The position numbers and the translations under genes were made by a program. The notes under the pieces were generated by a model, which was not told where the DNA came from, made no database searches, and saw only the letters and a program-made list of their open reading frames with translations. 64,000 bases of DNA from Aquincola tertiaricarbonis (GTDB lineage: Bacteria; Pseudomonadota; Gammaproteobacteria; Burkholderiales; Burkholderiaceae_C), in assembly GCF_023573145.1 (NCBI RefSeq), contig NZ_CP097635.1, positions 2,666,001 to 2,730,000 of the forward strand. Direction: 5' to 3'. Each line of letters starts with the position of its first letter. The first letter of the stretch is position 1. Below are positions 31,914 to 40,681 of this stretch, in pieces.

Positions 31914-32702
31914 ATGCCGGGCACGGTGTGGTTCGTCGGTGCCGGTCCTGGTGATCCGGAGCTGATCACCGTCAAGGGCCGGGCGCTGATCGAGCAGGCG
32001 GGCGCCATCCTCTTCGCCGGCTCGCTGGTGGACGAAGCGGCCACGCGCTGGGCGCCGCCCGGCTGCGTGATCGCCGACAGCAAGGGCATGACGCTGGAGG
32101 AGATGTCGGCTTGGCTGATCGAGCAGGCCGGCCGCTGCGGCACCGTGCTGCGGCTGCAGACCGGCGACCCCGCGCTGTACGGCACGCTGATCGAGCTGGT
32201 GCAGCCGCTGGACGCCGCCGGCGTGCCCATCGGCGTGGTGCCGGGCGTGTCGTCGGCGATGGCCTCGGCCGCCGCCGCGGTGGAAAGCTTCACGCTGCCC
32301 GAGGTCACGCAGACCACCATCTTCACCCGCGTGGAGGGCCGCACGCCCATGCCCGAAGGGGAAGACCTGGCCGCGCTGGCCGCGCACCGCAGCACGCTGT
32401 GCATCTTCCTGTCCATCACCTTGCTGCACAAGGTGGAAGCCGGGCTGCGCGCTGCCGGCTGGCCGGAAGACGCACCGGTGGTGGTGGTGCACAAGGCCAG
32501 TTGGCCGGGGCAGCAACGCATCGTGCGCGGCACCGTGGCCACCATCAAGCACCTGTGCCGCGAGGCCGGCATCGTCAGCCAGGCCATGGTGATCGCCAGC
32601 CCCACGCTGGGCGCACGCCACTGGCCCGAACTCACCAAGTCGCGGCTGTACGACGCCGCCTTCACCCACCGTTTTCGCCGCGCCAGCGCGCCTGGGGAAT
32701 GA
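31914..32702 (+). CDS. cobM: (Cobalt-)precorrin-4 C11-methyltransferase
   Basis: 262 residues, canonical SAM-dependent tetrapyrrole methylase. VWFVGAGPGDPELITVKG at the N-terminus and LQTGDPALYGTLIE and VVPGVSSAMASAAA form the substrate and SAM pockets. It moves the pathway from precorrin-4 to precorrin-5. It starts two bases after the CbiM-like stop; the next gene follows after one base. Confidence 0.93.
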   Translation: MPGTVWFVGAGPGDPELITVKGRALIEQAGAILFAGSLVDEAATRWAPPGCVIADSKGMTLEEMSAWLIEQAGRCGTVLRLQTGDPALYGTLIELVQPLDAAGVPIGVVPGVSSAMASAAAAVESFTLPEVTQTTIFTRVEGRTPMPEGEDLAALAAHRSTLCIFLSITLLHKVEAGLRAAGWPEDAPVVVVHKASWPGQQRIVRGTVATIKHLCREAGIVSQAMVIASPTLGARHWPELTKSRLYDAAFTHRFRRASAPGE

Positions 32703-32703
32703 G

Positions 32704-33669
32704 ATGACCGACAACCACATGCATCTGAACGCCCACACCACCGTGCTGCTGGTGGGCCATGGCTCGCGCGAAGACAGCGGCAATGAGGAGATCCGCCAGT
32801 TCGTCGCGCAATGGCGCGCGCGGCGGCCGGGCTGGCGCATCGAGCTGTGCTTCATCGAGTTTGCGCCGCCCAGCCTGCACGACGGCCTGGTGGCCGCGGC
32901 CCGCGGCGCGCAGCGCGTGCTGGTGCTGCCGCTGATCTTGAACGCCGCCGGCCACGTGAAGATGGAGATCCCCGAGGCCATCGAGCATGCCCGTGAACAT
33001 GCGCCGGGCGTGGAGTTTCTGTACGGCCCGCACCTGACGGCCTGCGACCCCATCCTCACCATCCTGCAACGGCGGCTGCGCCGCGCGATGCTGGCGCTGG
33101 ACATGCCCGACCCCACCACCACCGGTGTGGTGCTGCTGGGCCGCGGCTCTTCCGACCGCGGCGCCAATGGCGACATGGCCAAGATGGCGCGCTGGCTGTT
33201 CGAGTCGGGTGACCATGAGCTGGTGGAGCTGGCCTTCACCGGCATCGCCTGGCCGCGGCTGGAACGGGTGGTGCAGCGCCAGGTGCTGCTGGGCATGCGC
33301 CAGGTGGTGGTGCTGCCGTACTACCTGTACACCGGCACGCTGATGGAGCGCATCCACCGCCAGGTGGCCCACCTGCAGCAGCAGTACCCGCAGGTGCGCT
33401 TCCACGGCGGCACGCACTTCGGCTTCGAGCCGGAGATCTTCGCGCTGCTGGAGCAGCGGGTGGCCGACCTGCAGGCCGGCGTGCCCGACAGCAAGCTGCC
33501 CTGCGACGGCTGCCGCTTCCGCGAGCTGGCGCACGAGGCCGGGCACGGGCATTCACATGAGCACACCCATGCGCACACGCATGCGCCTGCGGCGGCCACG
33601 GTGCACGTGCATGCCCACGACCCGCATCACGCGCACGACCACCACCACCAAGCCCCCCAGCCCGCCTGA
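32704..33669 (+). CDS. cbiX: Sirohydrochlorin cobaltochelatase, long CbiX type with His-rich tail
   Basis: 321 residues. Two chelatase-like halves: the first has VLLVGHGSREDSGN and NAAGHVKMEIPE with metal-binding His residues, the second VVLLGRGSSDRGANGD. A Cys pair (LPCDGCRF) follows and the last 40 residues are extremely His-rich (HSHEHTHAHTH, HAHDHHHQ). Long CbiX proteins carry an Fe-S cluster and a His tail; the tail probably stores or delivers cobalt. Presence of a stand-alone chelatase indicates early cobalt insertion into sirohydrochlorin. Co-transcribed; six bases precede cobH. Confidence 0.92.
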   Translation: MTDNHMHLNAHTTVLLVGHGSREDSGNEEIRQFVAQWRARRPGWRIELCFIEFAPPSLHDGLVAAARGAQRVLVLPLILNAAGHVKMEIPEAIEHAREHAPGVEFLYGPHLTACDPILTILQRRLRRAMLALDMPDPTTTGVVLLGRGSSDRGANGDMAKMARWLFESGDHELVELAFTGIAWPRLERVVQRQVLLGMRQVVVLPYYLYTGTLMERIHRQVAHLQQQYPQVRFHGGTHFGFEPEIFALLEQRVADLQAGVPDSKLPCDGCRFRELAHEAGHGHSHEHTHAHTHAPAAATVHVHAHDPHHAHDHHHQAPQPA

Positions 33670-33675
33670 GCGCCG

Positions 33676-34347
33676 ATGAGCACCGTCAACACCGTCACCG
33701 AGCAGCTCACGCCGGCCGGCCAGGCCATCGAGCACGACAGCTTCGCCATCATCGATGCCGAGGTGGGCCCGCATGCCTATACAAGTGCCCAGTGGCCGGT
33801 GGTGCGGCGGATGATCCATGCCAACGCCGACTTCGACTTCAACGGCCTTACCGACTTCCACCCGCAGGCGGTGGCGGCCGGCATCGCCGCCATCTGCCGC
33901 GGCGGCACGCCGGTGGTGGCCGATGTGGAGATGATCTGCTCCGGCCTCAGCAAGCCGCGGCTGGCCCACTTCGGCATGGCGGCGCACCAGTTCATCAGCG
34001 ACGACGACGTCATCGCCCAGGCCCGGGCCGAGAACAGCACCCGCGCGGTGCAGGCCATGCGCAAGGCGGGGCGGCTGGGGCTGCTGGAAGGCGGCATCGT
34101 CGGCATCGGCAACGCCCCCACCGCGCTGCTGGAGCTGGTGCGCCTGGTGCGTGAAGAAGGCGTGCGCCCCGCGCTGGTGGTGGGCATGCCGGTGGGCTTC
34201 GTGTCGGCCGCGGAATCGAAGGATGCGCTGGCCGAGCTGGCCGAGGTGCCCTGGATCGTGATCCGCGGCCGCAAGGGCGGCTCCACGCTGGTGGTGGCGG
34301 CGCTGCATGCGCTGTTGTCGCTGGCCGAGGCCGAAGCACGCGGATGA
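33676..34347 (+). CDS. cobH: Precorrin-8X methylmutase
   Basis: 223 residues, typical length. The catalytic His is in VRRMIHANADFDF (His48), followed by the signature CSGLSKPRL and NAPTALLEL; the C-terminus has GFVSAAESKDALAE. It shifts the C11 methyl group to C12, giving hydrogenobyrinate or cobyrinate. Overlaps cbiD by four bases. Confidence 0.93.
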   Translation: MSTVNTVTEQLTPAGQAIEHDSFAIIDAEVGPHAYTSAQWPVVRRMIHANADFDFNGLTDFHPQAVAAGIAAICRGGTPVVADVEMICSGLSKPRLAHFGMAAHQFISDDDVIAQARAENSTRAVQAMRKAGRLGLLEGGIVGIGNAPTALLELVRLVREEGVRPALVVGMPVGFVSAAESKDALAELAEVPWIVIRGRKGGSTLVVAALHALLSLAEAEARG

Positions 34348-35462
34348 AAGAAGGCGCCAAGCCCCGCGGCACCCGCACCGGTTTCACCACCGGTGCGTGC
34401 TCGGCTGCGGCGGCGCGGGCGGCGGCCATCGGGCTGGTGGAAGGTGCCGTGCCGCCCCACATCGACTGCCTGCTGCCCAATGGCGACAGCGTGCGCTTCG
34501 AGGTGCACGACGGCCGCTGCGATGCCCACAGCGCCCACGCCATGGTGGTGAAGTTCGCGGGCGATGACCCCGATTGCACCGACGGCGCCCACCTCACGGC
34601 CGACCTGCGCCGCCTGCCCGGCCAGGCCGGCGTGGTGCAGCTGACCGGCGGGCCGGGCGTGGGCACCGTCACCATGGCCGGCCTGGGGCTGGCCGTGGGC
34701 GGCCCCGCCATCAACCCGGTGCCCCGCCGCAACATCGAAGAGAACGTGCGCGCGGTGGCTGAAGAACTGCTGTTGCACGACGGGCTGGAAGTGTGCATCT
34801 CGGTGCCGCAGGGCGTGGAGATGGCGCGCAAGACGCTGAATGCGCGGCTGGGCATCCTGGGCGGCATCTCCATCCTGGGTACCACCGGCATCGTCAAGCC
34901 CTACAGCACCTCGGCCTACCGGGCCAGCGTGGTGCAGGGCGTGCAGGTGGCGGCCACGCTGGCCGCGCAAACCGGCCGCAGCGTGGTGGTGCTCACCACC
35001 GGCGGCCGCACCGAGCAGTTCGCGATGCGTGAACACCCCGAGCTGCCGCCCGCCGCCTTTGTGCAGATGGGCGACTTCCTGCGCTATGCGCTCGATGAGG
35101 CGGTGGCCCAGGGCATCGCCCAGGTGGTCATCGGCGGCATGGTGGGCAAGCTCACCAAGATCGCCCAGGGCGAGACCATCACCCACGCCAACCGTGCCGA
35201 GGTGGACACCGAACTGCTGGCCCGCCTGGCCGCCCGCGTGGGCGCACCGGCGGCCGACTGCGCCGAGATTGCTGCCGCCGAGACCGCCCGCTTCGCGGCC
35301 GAGCGCATGCAGGCGCTGGGACTGCTGGAAGCCTTTCATACCGCGCTGGCGCAGGAGGTGGTCAACACCCTGACCGCGCCCGACCGCTACGGCCAGCGCT
35401 TCCAGCTGCAGGTGCTGGTGTGCGATTTCGATGGCCACAAGATCGCCGAGGCCCATTCATGA
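34344..35462 (+). CDS. cbiD: Cobalt-precorrin-5B C1-methyltransferase
   Basis: 372 residues. The N-terminal family motif RTGFTTGACSAAAARA and the central PRRNIEENVRAV and GTTGIVKPYSTSAYRAS segments are diagnostic of CbiD. It replaces CobF of the aerobic route, so it marks the cobalt-early pathway. Starts inside the cobH stop (ATGA) and ends inside the cobL start. Confidence 0.94.
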   Translation: MKEGAKPRGTRTGFTTGACSAAAARAAAIGLVEGAVPPHIDCLLPNGDSVRFEVHDGRCDAHSAHAMVVKFAGDDPDCTDGAHLTADLRRLPGQAGVVQLTGGPGVGTVTMAGLGLAVGGPAINPVPRRNIEENVRAVAEELLLHDGLEVCISVPQGVEMARKTLNARLGILGGISILGTTGIVKPYSTSAYRASVVQGVQVAATLAAQTGRSVVVLTTGGRTEQFAMREHPELPPAAFVQMGDFLRYALDEAVAQGIAQVVIGGMVGKLTKIAQGETITHANRAEVDTELLARLAARVGAPAADCAEIAAAETARFAAERMQALGLLEAFHTALAQEVVNTLTAPDRYGQRFQLQVLVCDFDGHKIAEAHS

Positions 35463-36778
35463 CGACGACCCCTTCAGATCCTTCCCCGGCCCGCGTGATC
35501 GGCGTGCTGGACGACGGTGCCGCCAGCCTCACCGCCACCGCGCTGGCCCACCTGCGCCAGGCGCGGGTGGTGATCGGCGGCCACCGCACGCTGGCTCTGT
35601 TCGACGACGACATCGCGCCCCAGGCCCAGCGCCTGGACCTGACCGGCCGCCTGAGCCAGGTGCCCGAGTGGATACGCGCCGCCCGCGCCGACCGGCTGCC
35701 GGTGGTGGTGCTGGCCACCGGCGACCCGCTGTGCCATGGCATTGCGGCCTACCTGGCCAGCCATTTGTGCATCGAGGCCATCGAGGTGCTGCCCAACCTG
35801 AGCACGGTGCAGCTGGCCTGCGCACGGCTGGGCCTGGCCTGGCAGGAGATGAAGATCCTCTCGGTGCATGCCGCCGATGCCGGCGAATGGACGCCCGGCG
35901 CCGCGCCCGGCCATGGCCTGTATGCGCTGGCCCAGGCGCTGCGCGCGCACGACCGCTTGGCCGTGCTCACCAGCCCCGACAACACGCCCGACCGCATCGC
36001 TCGCCTGCTGTTGGCCGAAGGGCTGGGCGATGCGTTCCAGATGGCGGTGGCCGAGCGGCTGTGCAGTGCCGATGAACAGGTGCACGGCACGCTGATGCCG
36101 GCCGATGCCGCCCAGCGCAGCTTCGCCGACCCCAACGTGGTGCTGCTGTGGCGGCTGCAGGCCAGGCCACAGCCGGTGCTGTTCGGCCTGCCCGATGCGG
36201 CCTACCAACAGCGCCAGCCCGACAAGGGTCTGATCACCAAGCAGGAGGTGAGGGCGGTGTCGCTGGCGCGGCTGCAGCTCAAGGCGCACAGCCGGGTGTG
36301 GGACATCGGCGCCGGCAGCGGCTCGGTGGGGCTGGAGGCCGCACGCTTGTGCCCGCAAGGGCATGTGTGGGCCATCGAGAAGAACGAGGCGGATGTGGCG
36401 ATTGCCGCCACCAACCGCACGGCCTTCGGCGTGGCCAACCACACGCTGGTGCAGGGCCGCGCGCCCGAAGGGCTGGACGCCTGGCCCGACCCCGATGCGG
36501 TGTTCATCGGCGGCTCGGGCGGTGAGCTGGCCGGGCTGATCACGCTGTGCCTGCAACGGCTGCGGCCGGGCGGCCGGCTGGTGATGAACTTCGTCACCAT
36601 CGAGAACCTGGCCACCGCCACCGCGGCCCTGACGCAGGCCGGCGCCAACTGGGGCACCACATGGGACGTGCTGCAACTGCAGGCCGCGCGCAGCAAGCCC
36701 ATCCTGGCGATGCACCGCCTGGCCGCCGAGAACCCGGTGTGGATCGTGTGCGCAGAAAAGGCGGTGGCCGATGTCTGA
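35459..36778 (+). CDS. cobL: Precorrin-6Y C5,15-methyltransferase (decarboxylating), CbiE-CbiT fusion
   Basis: 439 residues. N-terminal CbiE half (to about 205) with the tetrapyrrole methylase pattern VVLATGDPLCHGIA. C-terminal CbiT half (about 225-439) with the Rossmann SAM motif VWDIGAGSGSVGLEAA and IEKNEADV. It methylates C5 and C15 and removes the C12 acetate carboxyl. Overlaps cbiD by four and cobI by eight bases. Confidence 0.93.
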   Translation: MTTTPSDPSPARVIGVLDDGAASLTATALAHLRQARVVIGGHRTLALFDDDIAPQAQRLDLTGRLSQVPEWIRAARADRLPVVVLATGDPLCHGIAAYLASHLCIEAIEVLPNLSTVQLACARLGLAWQEMKILSVHAADAGEWTPGAAPGHGLYALAQALRAHDRLAVLTSPDNTPDRIARLLLAEGLGDAFQMAVAERLCSADEQVHGTLMPADAAQRSFADPNVVLLWRLQARPQPVLFGLPDAAYQQRQPDKGLITKQEVRAVSLARLQLKAHSRVWDIGAGSGSVGLEAARLCPQGHVWAIEKNEADVAIAATNRTAFGVANHTLVQGRAPEGLDAWPDPDAVFIGGSGGELAGLITLCLQRLRPGGRLVMNFVTIENLATATAALTQAGANWGTTWDVLQLQAARSKPILAMHRLAAENPVWIVCAEKAVADV

Positions 36779-37556
36779 AGCCATGGTCACCCGCGGCCGC
36801 CTGATCGGCGTCAGCCTGGGCCCCGGCGACCCCGGGCTGATCACCCGCCGCGCCTGGGCGCTGCTGCAGCGGCCCGATGCGGTGTGGGTGTACCCGGCCC
36901 GCAGCACCCGCACGCCCAGCTATGCCTTCGGCATCGTCGAGCGGGCCGGGCTGCAGCCGCCGGCCGAGCACCAGTGCCTGCTGTTTCCGATGACGCACGA
37001 CGAAGAGAAGCTGGTGCGGGCCTGGCACCGCGCCGCCGATGCGGTGCTGCCCTGGCTGCAGGCGGGGCGCGATGTGCTCTTTCTGGTCGAAGGGGATGCG
37101 GGCACCTATGCCACCTTCGGCCATCTGGCGCGCACGGTGCAGGCCATGGATGCGCGCATCGCCACCGAGATAGTGCCTGGCGTGCAGGCCTTCACCGCCG
37201 CCAGCGCGGGCCTGAACCAGCCGCTGGCCGAGCAGGACGACACCGTGGCCGTGGTGCCGGCGGCTTATGGCGTGGCCATGCTGGACCGGCTGCTGCCGGA
37301 CTTCGACACGCTGGTGCTGCTCAAGGTCAAGCCCTTGATGGAGCCGCTGCTGGACTGGCTGCAGCAGCGCGAGCTGCTGGCCGGCGCCGCCTTCGTGGAA
37401 CGGGTGGGCGCGCCGGACGAGCGCCACCTGCGCGGCCCAGCCATGCTGGCGCTGCGCGGCCAGAAGGTGAGCTACCTCTCTTTGTTGATCGTGAAGAACC
37501 CGCTGCGGGTGCGTGGTGAGCGCATACGCGGCTGCTTGAAGAAGGATGTTGCATGA
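36771..37556 (+). CDS. cobI: Precorrin-2 C20-methyltransferase
   Basis: 261 residues. SAM methylase motifs GVSLGPGDPGLITRRA at the N-terminus, VLFLVEGDAGTYATF and EIVPGVQAFTAASA in the middle. It makes (cobalt-)precorrin-3 from (cobalt-)factor II or precorrin-2. ATG 36771 lies inside the cobL end, and its stop overlaps the cbiG start. Confidence 0.92.
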   Translation: MSEAMVTRGRLIGVSLGPGDPGLITRRAWALLQRPDAVWVYPARSTRTPSYAFGIVERAGLQPPAEHQCLLFPMTHDEEKLVRAWHRAADAVLPWLQAGRDVLFLVEGDAGTYATFGHLARTVQAMDARIATEIVPGVQAFTAASAGLNQPLAEQDDTVAVVPAAYGVAMLDRLLPDFDTLVLLKVKPLMEPLLDWLQQRELLAGAAFVERVGAPDERHLRGPAMLALRGQKVSYLSLLIVKNPLRVRGERIRGCLKKDVA

Positions 37557-38317
37557 CGGGTGTGGACACACCGCAAGCCCGGCCGCCCCGCGTGGTGCTG
37601 GTGGCCATCACACGCCACGGCGCGGGTCTGGCAAGACGCCTGGCCGAGGCACTGCCCAGCGCCGAGGTCTGCGTATCGGCCAAGTTCGCCGAGGCGCTGA
37701 CCGGCCTGCCGCAGCCGGTGCATGCCTATGAGGGCGCGTTCAAGGACGAGATTGGCGGCCTGTTCGCCCGCTACGACCAGATCGTGTTCTTCGTCTCGCT
37801 GGGCGCGGTGGTGCGGCTGATCGCGCCGCACCTTAAGAACAAGGACGAAGACCCCGGCGTGCTGGTGGTGGACGATGCGGCCGCCTTCGTCATCCCGGTG
37901 CTGTCGGGCCATGTGGGCGGCGCCAATGCCATGGCCGAGCAGGTGGCCGTGCTGCTGGGCGCCACGCCGGTGCTCACCACCGCTTCCGACGTCGGCCGCA
38001 CGATTCCGGTGGACATCCTGGGCCGTGAACTGGGCTGGACGGTGGAAGCGCCCAAGCTCAACATCACCCGCGTCTCGGCCCATGTGGTCAACGGCAATCC
38101 CATCGCCTTCGTGCAGGAAGCGGGCAGCCCGCATTGGTGGACACGGCCGACGCCGCTGCCGGCCAACATTCGCCGTTTCGAGCGGCTGGAAGACGTGGAC
38201 CTGGCGCAGCATTCGGCGGTGCTGTGGGTCACACACCGCCCGGTGCCGCCCGCGCTGTGGCAGCAACTGCACGAAGCGCTGGTGGTGTACCGGCCGCCGC
38301 AGGAAGCGCAGGCATGA
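37553..38317 (+). CDS. cbiG: Cobalt-precorrin-5A hydrolase, CbiG N-terminal and core part
   Basis: 254 residues. Contains the CbiG N-terminal and central region: ARYDQIVFFVSLGAVVRLIAP, DEDPGVLVVDDAAAFVIPVL and SGHVGGANAMAEQVA. CbiG opens the lactone of cobalt-precorrin-5A releasing acetaldehyde, a cobalt-early step. The C-terminal CobE-like domain usually fused to CbiG is encoded separately by the next gene, which overlaps by four bases. Confidence 0.9.
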   Translation: MTGVDTPQARPPRVVLVAITRHGAGLARRLAEALPSAEVCVSAKFAEALTGLPQPVHAYEGAFKDEIGGLFARYDQIVFFVSLGAVVRLIAPHLKNKDEDPGVLVVDDAAAFVIPVLSGHVGGANAMAEQVAVLLGATPVLTTASDVGRTIPVDILGRELGWTVEAPKLNITRVSAHVVNGNPIAFVQEAGSPHWWTRPTPLPANIRRFERLEDVDLAQHSAVLWVTHRPVPPALWQQLHEALVVYRPPQEAQA

Positions 38318-38721
38318 GCAGACCCGTGGCCGTGGGCCTGGGCTGCGACCGCGGCACGCCGCTGCCCACGCTGGCGCAGGCGCTGGCCGAGGCGCTGCAG
38401 CAGGCCGGCGCACGGCCGGCCGACGTGGCCGGCGCGGCCAGCATCACCCTCAAGGCCGACGAGCCCGGGCTGCTGGCGCTGGCCGCTCAGCAGGGCTGGC
38501 GCATCCACTTCTACGCCCCGGCCGAGCTGGCCGAGGTGCCGGTGCCCAACCCTTCTGAAGTGGTGCGCCGCCACACCGGCACGCCCTCGGTCAGCGAGGC
38601 CGCGGCCCTGCTGGCCGCTGGCGGCGCAGGCGCGCGCCTGCTGGTTGAAAAACACAAGCTGCGTGGCGCCGACGGGCGCCATGCCACCGTCTCCATCGCC
38701 GCCTTGGCACCCCGACCATGA
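38314..38721 (+). CDS. cobE: CobE / CbiG C-terminal domain protein
   Basis: 135 residues. The pattern VAVGLGCDRGTPL at the start, SITLKADEPGLLALA, then PNPSEVVRRHTGTPSVSEAAALLAAG matches the CobE/CbiG_C domain. Separated from CbiG by a stop and restart (ATGA) rather than fused. Probably acts with CbiG on cobalt-precorrin-5A. Confidence 0.87.
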   Translation: MSRPVAVGLGCDRGTPLPTLAQALAEALQQAGARPADVAGAASITLKADEPGLLALAAQQGWRIHFYAPAELAEVPVPNPSEVVRRHTGTPSVSEAAALLAAGGAGARLLVEKHKLRGADGRHATVSIAALAPRP

Positions 38722-39719
38722 ACGCTGAAGCCACGCCCATTCCGGACCCCACCACCGCCGGCAAGATCATGCTGGTGGGCATCGGCCCCGGCCATGTGGA
38801 CCACATGACCGCCCGCGCTCGCGCCGCCATCGCCGAAGCCGACGTGGTGGTGGGCTACGTCACCTACATCAAGCTGGTGGCCGACCTGATCGAAGGCAAG
38901 GAGGTGGTGCGCAAGGGCATGACCGAAGAGCTAGACCGCGCCGTGAGTGCGCTGGAAGCCGCCCGCGCCGGCAAGAAGGTGGCCTTGATCTCCAGCGGCG
39001 ATGCCGGCGTGTACGGCATGGCCGGCCCCACCTACGAGGTGCTGTTCCAGGCCGGCTGGACGCCCGACGACCCGGTGGCGGTGGAGATCGTGCCCGGTGC
39101 CTCTGCCTTGAATGCCTGCGCCGCGCTGGTGGGTGCGCCGCTGACGCACGACTTCTGCGCCATCTCGCTCAGCGACCTGCTGACCCCCTGGCCGGTGATC
39201 GCCCGCCGGCTGGACGCCGCTGCCGCGGCCGACTTCGTGGTGGCGCTGTACAACCCCAAGAGCGGCCGCCGCACGCGGCAGATCGTGGAGGCGCAACGCA
39301 TCTTTTTGCGCCACCGCCGGCCCGACACACCGGCCGTGGTGGTCAAGAGCGCCTACCGCCGCCGCCAGACCATCCACCACACCACACTCGATCGGCTGAT
39401 CGAGGCCGACATCGGCATGCTGAGCACGGTGCTCATCGGCAACAGCGCCACCTTCGTGCGCGACGGGCTGATGGTGACGCCGCGCGGTTATGCCAACAAG
39501 TACGACGCCGAGCACGAAACGCGTGAAGGCGAAAAGCCCGGCCGATCCTTGAGCACCGGCCTGCTGGGCTGGCTGGCAGCGTTGCGCGAGCAGGCCGCCC
39601 AGGGCCACACCGTCAACGACCTGGCTTGCCTATACAACTTGCCGGCCGACTACATTGCGGCCACGCTGGCCGACACCGAAGACGGCCCGGCCGCGGACAC
39701 CGAGGACACCGAAGCATGA
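38718..39719 (+). CDS. cobJ: Precorrin-3B C17-methyltransferase
   Basis: 333 residues, longer than the roughly 250 of the minimal enzyme. N-terminus KIMLVGIGPGHVDHMTARA, then ISSGDAGVYGMAGPTYE and EIVPGASALNACAA, and a CobJ-type FVVALYNPKSGRRTRQ. It drives ring contraction and C17 methylation. The extra C-terminal 80 residues (after MVTPRGYANKYD) contain a helix-turn-like segment (NDLACLYNLPADYIAATLAD) and an acidic tail of unknown use. Overlaps neighbours by four bases on both sides. Confidence 0.92.
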   Translation: MNAEATPIPDPTTAGKIMLVGIGPGHVDHMTARARAAIAEADVVVGYVTYIKLVADLIEGKEVVRKGMTEELDRAVSALEAARAGKKVALISSGDAGVYGMAGPTYEVLFQAGWTPDDPVAVEIVPGASALNACAALVGAPLTHDFCAISLSDLLTPWPVIARRLDAAAAADFVVALYNPKSGRRTRQIVEAQRIFLRHRRPDTPAVVVKSAYRRRQTIHHTTLDRLIEADIGMLSTVLIGNSATFVRDGLMVTPRGYANKYDAEHETREGEKPGRSLSTGLLGWLAALREQAAQGHTVNDLACLYNLPADYIAATLADTEDGPAADTEDTEA

Positions 39720-40102
39720 CCGATACCGCCACGGCCCCGGAACTGGCCGGCACCGAGGTGCCCAAGCCCAAGATCGGCGCCTACCACCGCCACCTGCTGG
39801 TGTGCACCGGCCCGCGCTGCTCGCAGGACGGCGCCTCGCAGGCGCTGTTCGACAGCCTGGGCGACAAGCTCAAGGCCGCGGGCCTGAACGAAGGCGCGCT
39901 GCGCATCAAGCGCAGCCGCGTCAGCTGCTTCGCGGCCTGCAAGGGCGGCCCCATCGTGTGTGTGCAGCCTGACGGCACCTGGTACTACAACGTGACGCCG
40001 GCCAACATGGACCGCATCATCGAGCGGCACCTGGTGGGCGGGCAGCCGGTGGCGCCGCTGGTGTTCCACCAGGCCGGGCAATCCCCAACAGGGGGTGCGT
40101 GA
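39716..40102 (+). CDS. Thioredoxin-like (2Fe-2S) ferredoxin
   Basis: 128 residues. [15 protein letters not shown] and [20 protein letters not shown] provide the four-Cys pattern of thioredoxin-fold 2Fe-2S proteins, ending [20 protein letters not shown]. Embedded between cobJ and cobO with ATGA overlaps, so it is surely made with the corrin enzymes. Probable roles are electron supply for the ring-contraction or reduction steps or for Co(II)-to-Co(I) reduction before adenosylation; which one is inference. Confidence 0.82.
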   Translation: MTDTATAPELAGTEVPKPKIGAYHRHLLVCTGPRCSQDGASQALFDSLGDKLKAAGLNEGALRIKRSRVSCFAACKGGPIVCVQPDGTWYYNVTPANMDRIIERHLVGGQPVAPLVFHQAGQSPTGGA

Positions 40103-40668
40103 TGGAGATCGTGAATCCCCCCACCAGCGCCTCGCCCAAGCCCGAAGGCGAACGCCGCGGCCTGCTGCTCATCCACACCGGCCACGGCAAGGGCAAAAGC
40201 ACCGCGGCCTTCGGTCTGGCGCTGCGCGCCCATGGCCGCGGCAAGCGGGTGAAGATCTACCAGTTCATGAAGGTGCCTTCGGCCCGCTTTGGCGAGCACC
40301 GCGTGTTCGAGCAGCTGGGCGTGCCCATCGAAGGCCTGGGCGACGGCTTCAGCTGGAAGAGCAAGGACTTGGAACACAGCGCCCAGTTGGCGCGTGATGG
40401 TTGGGCCCGGGCTGAGGCCACCATCCGCGCCGGCGAGCACTTTCTGGTGGTGCTGGACGAAGTGACCTACCCGCTGCGCTACGGCTGGCTGCCGCTGGAG
40501 CCGGTGCTGCAGGCGCTGCGTGAGCGCCCGCCCCATGTGCACGTGGTGCTCACCGGCCGCGACGCGCCGCAGGAGCTGATAGACCTGGCCGACACGGTGA
40601 CGGAGATGACGCTGGTCAAGCACCACCACCAGGCCGGTGTGCCGGCGCAGCGCGGCATTGAAGATTGA
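40102..40668 (+). CDS. cobO: Cob(I)yrinic acid a,c-diamide adenosyltransferase
   Basis: 188 residues, CobA/CobO/BtuR type. The inverted P-loop [18 protein letters not shown] binds ATP, and [14 protein letters not shown] and [12 protein letters not shown] complete the family pattern. It adds the adenosyl ligand to Co(I). ATG 40102 is chosen next to GTG 40099; GGGGGTG precedes. It follows the ferredoxin-like gene with overlap. Confidence 0.93.
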   Translation: MEIVNPPTSASPKPEGERRGLLLIHTGHGKGKSTAAFGLALRAHGRGKRVKIYQFMKVPSARFGEHRVFEQLGVPIEGLGDGFSWKSKDLEHSAQLARDGWARAEATIRAGEHFLVVLDEVTYPLRYGWLPLEPVLQALRERPPHVHVVLTGRDAPQELIDLADTVTEMTLVKHHHQAGVPAQRGIED

Positions 40669-40681
40669 TGCCGTCAACGAC

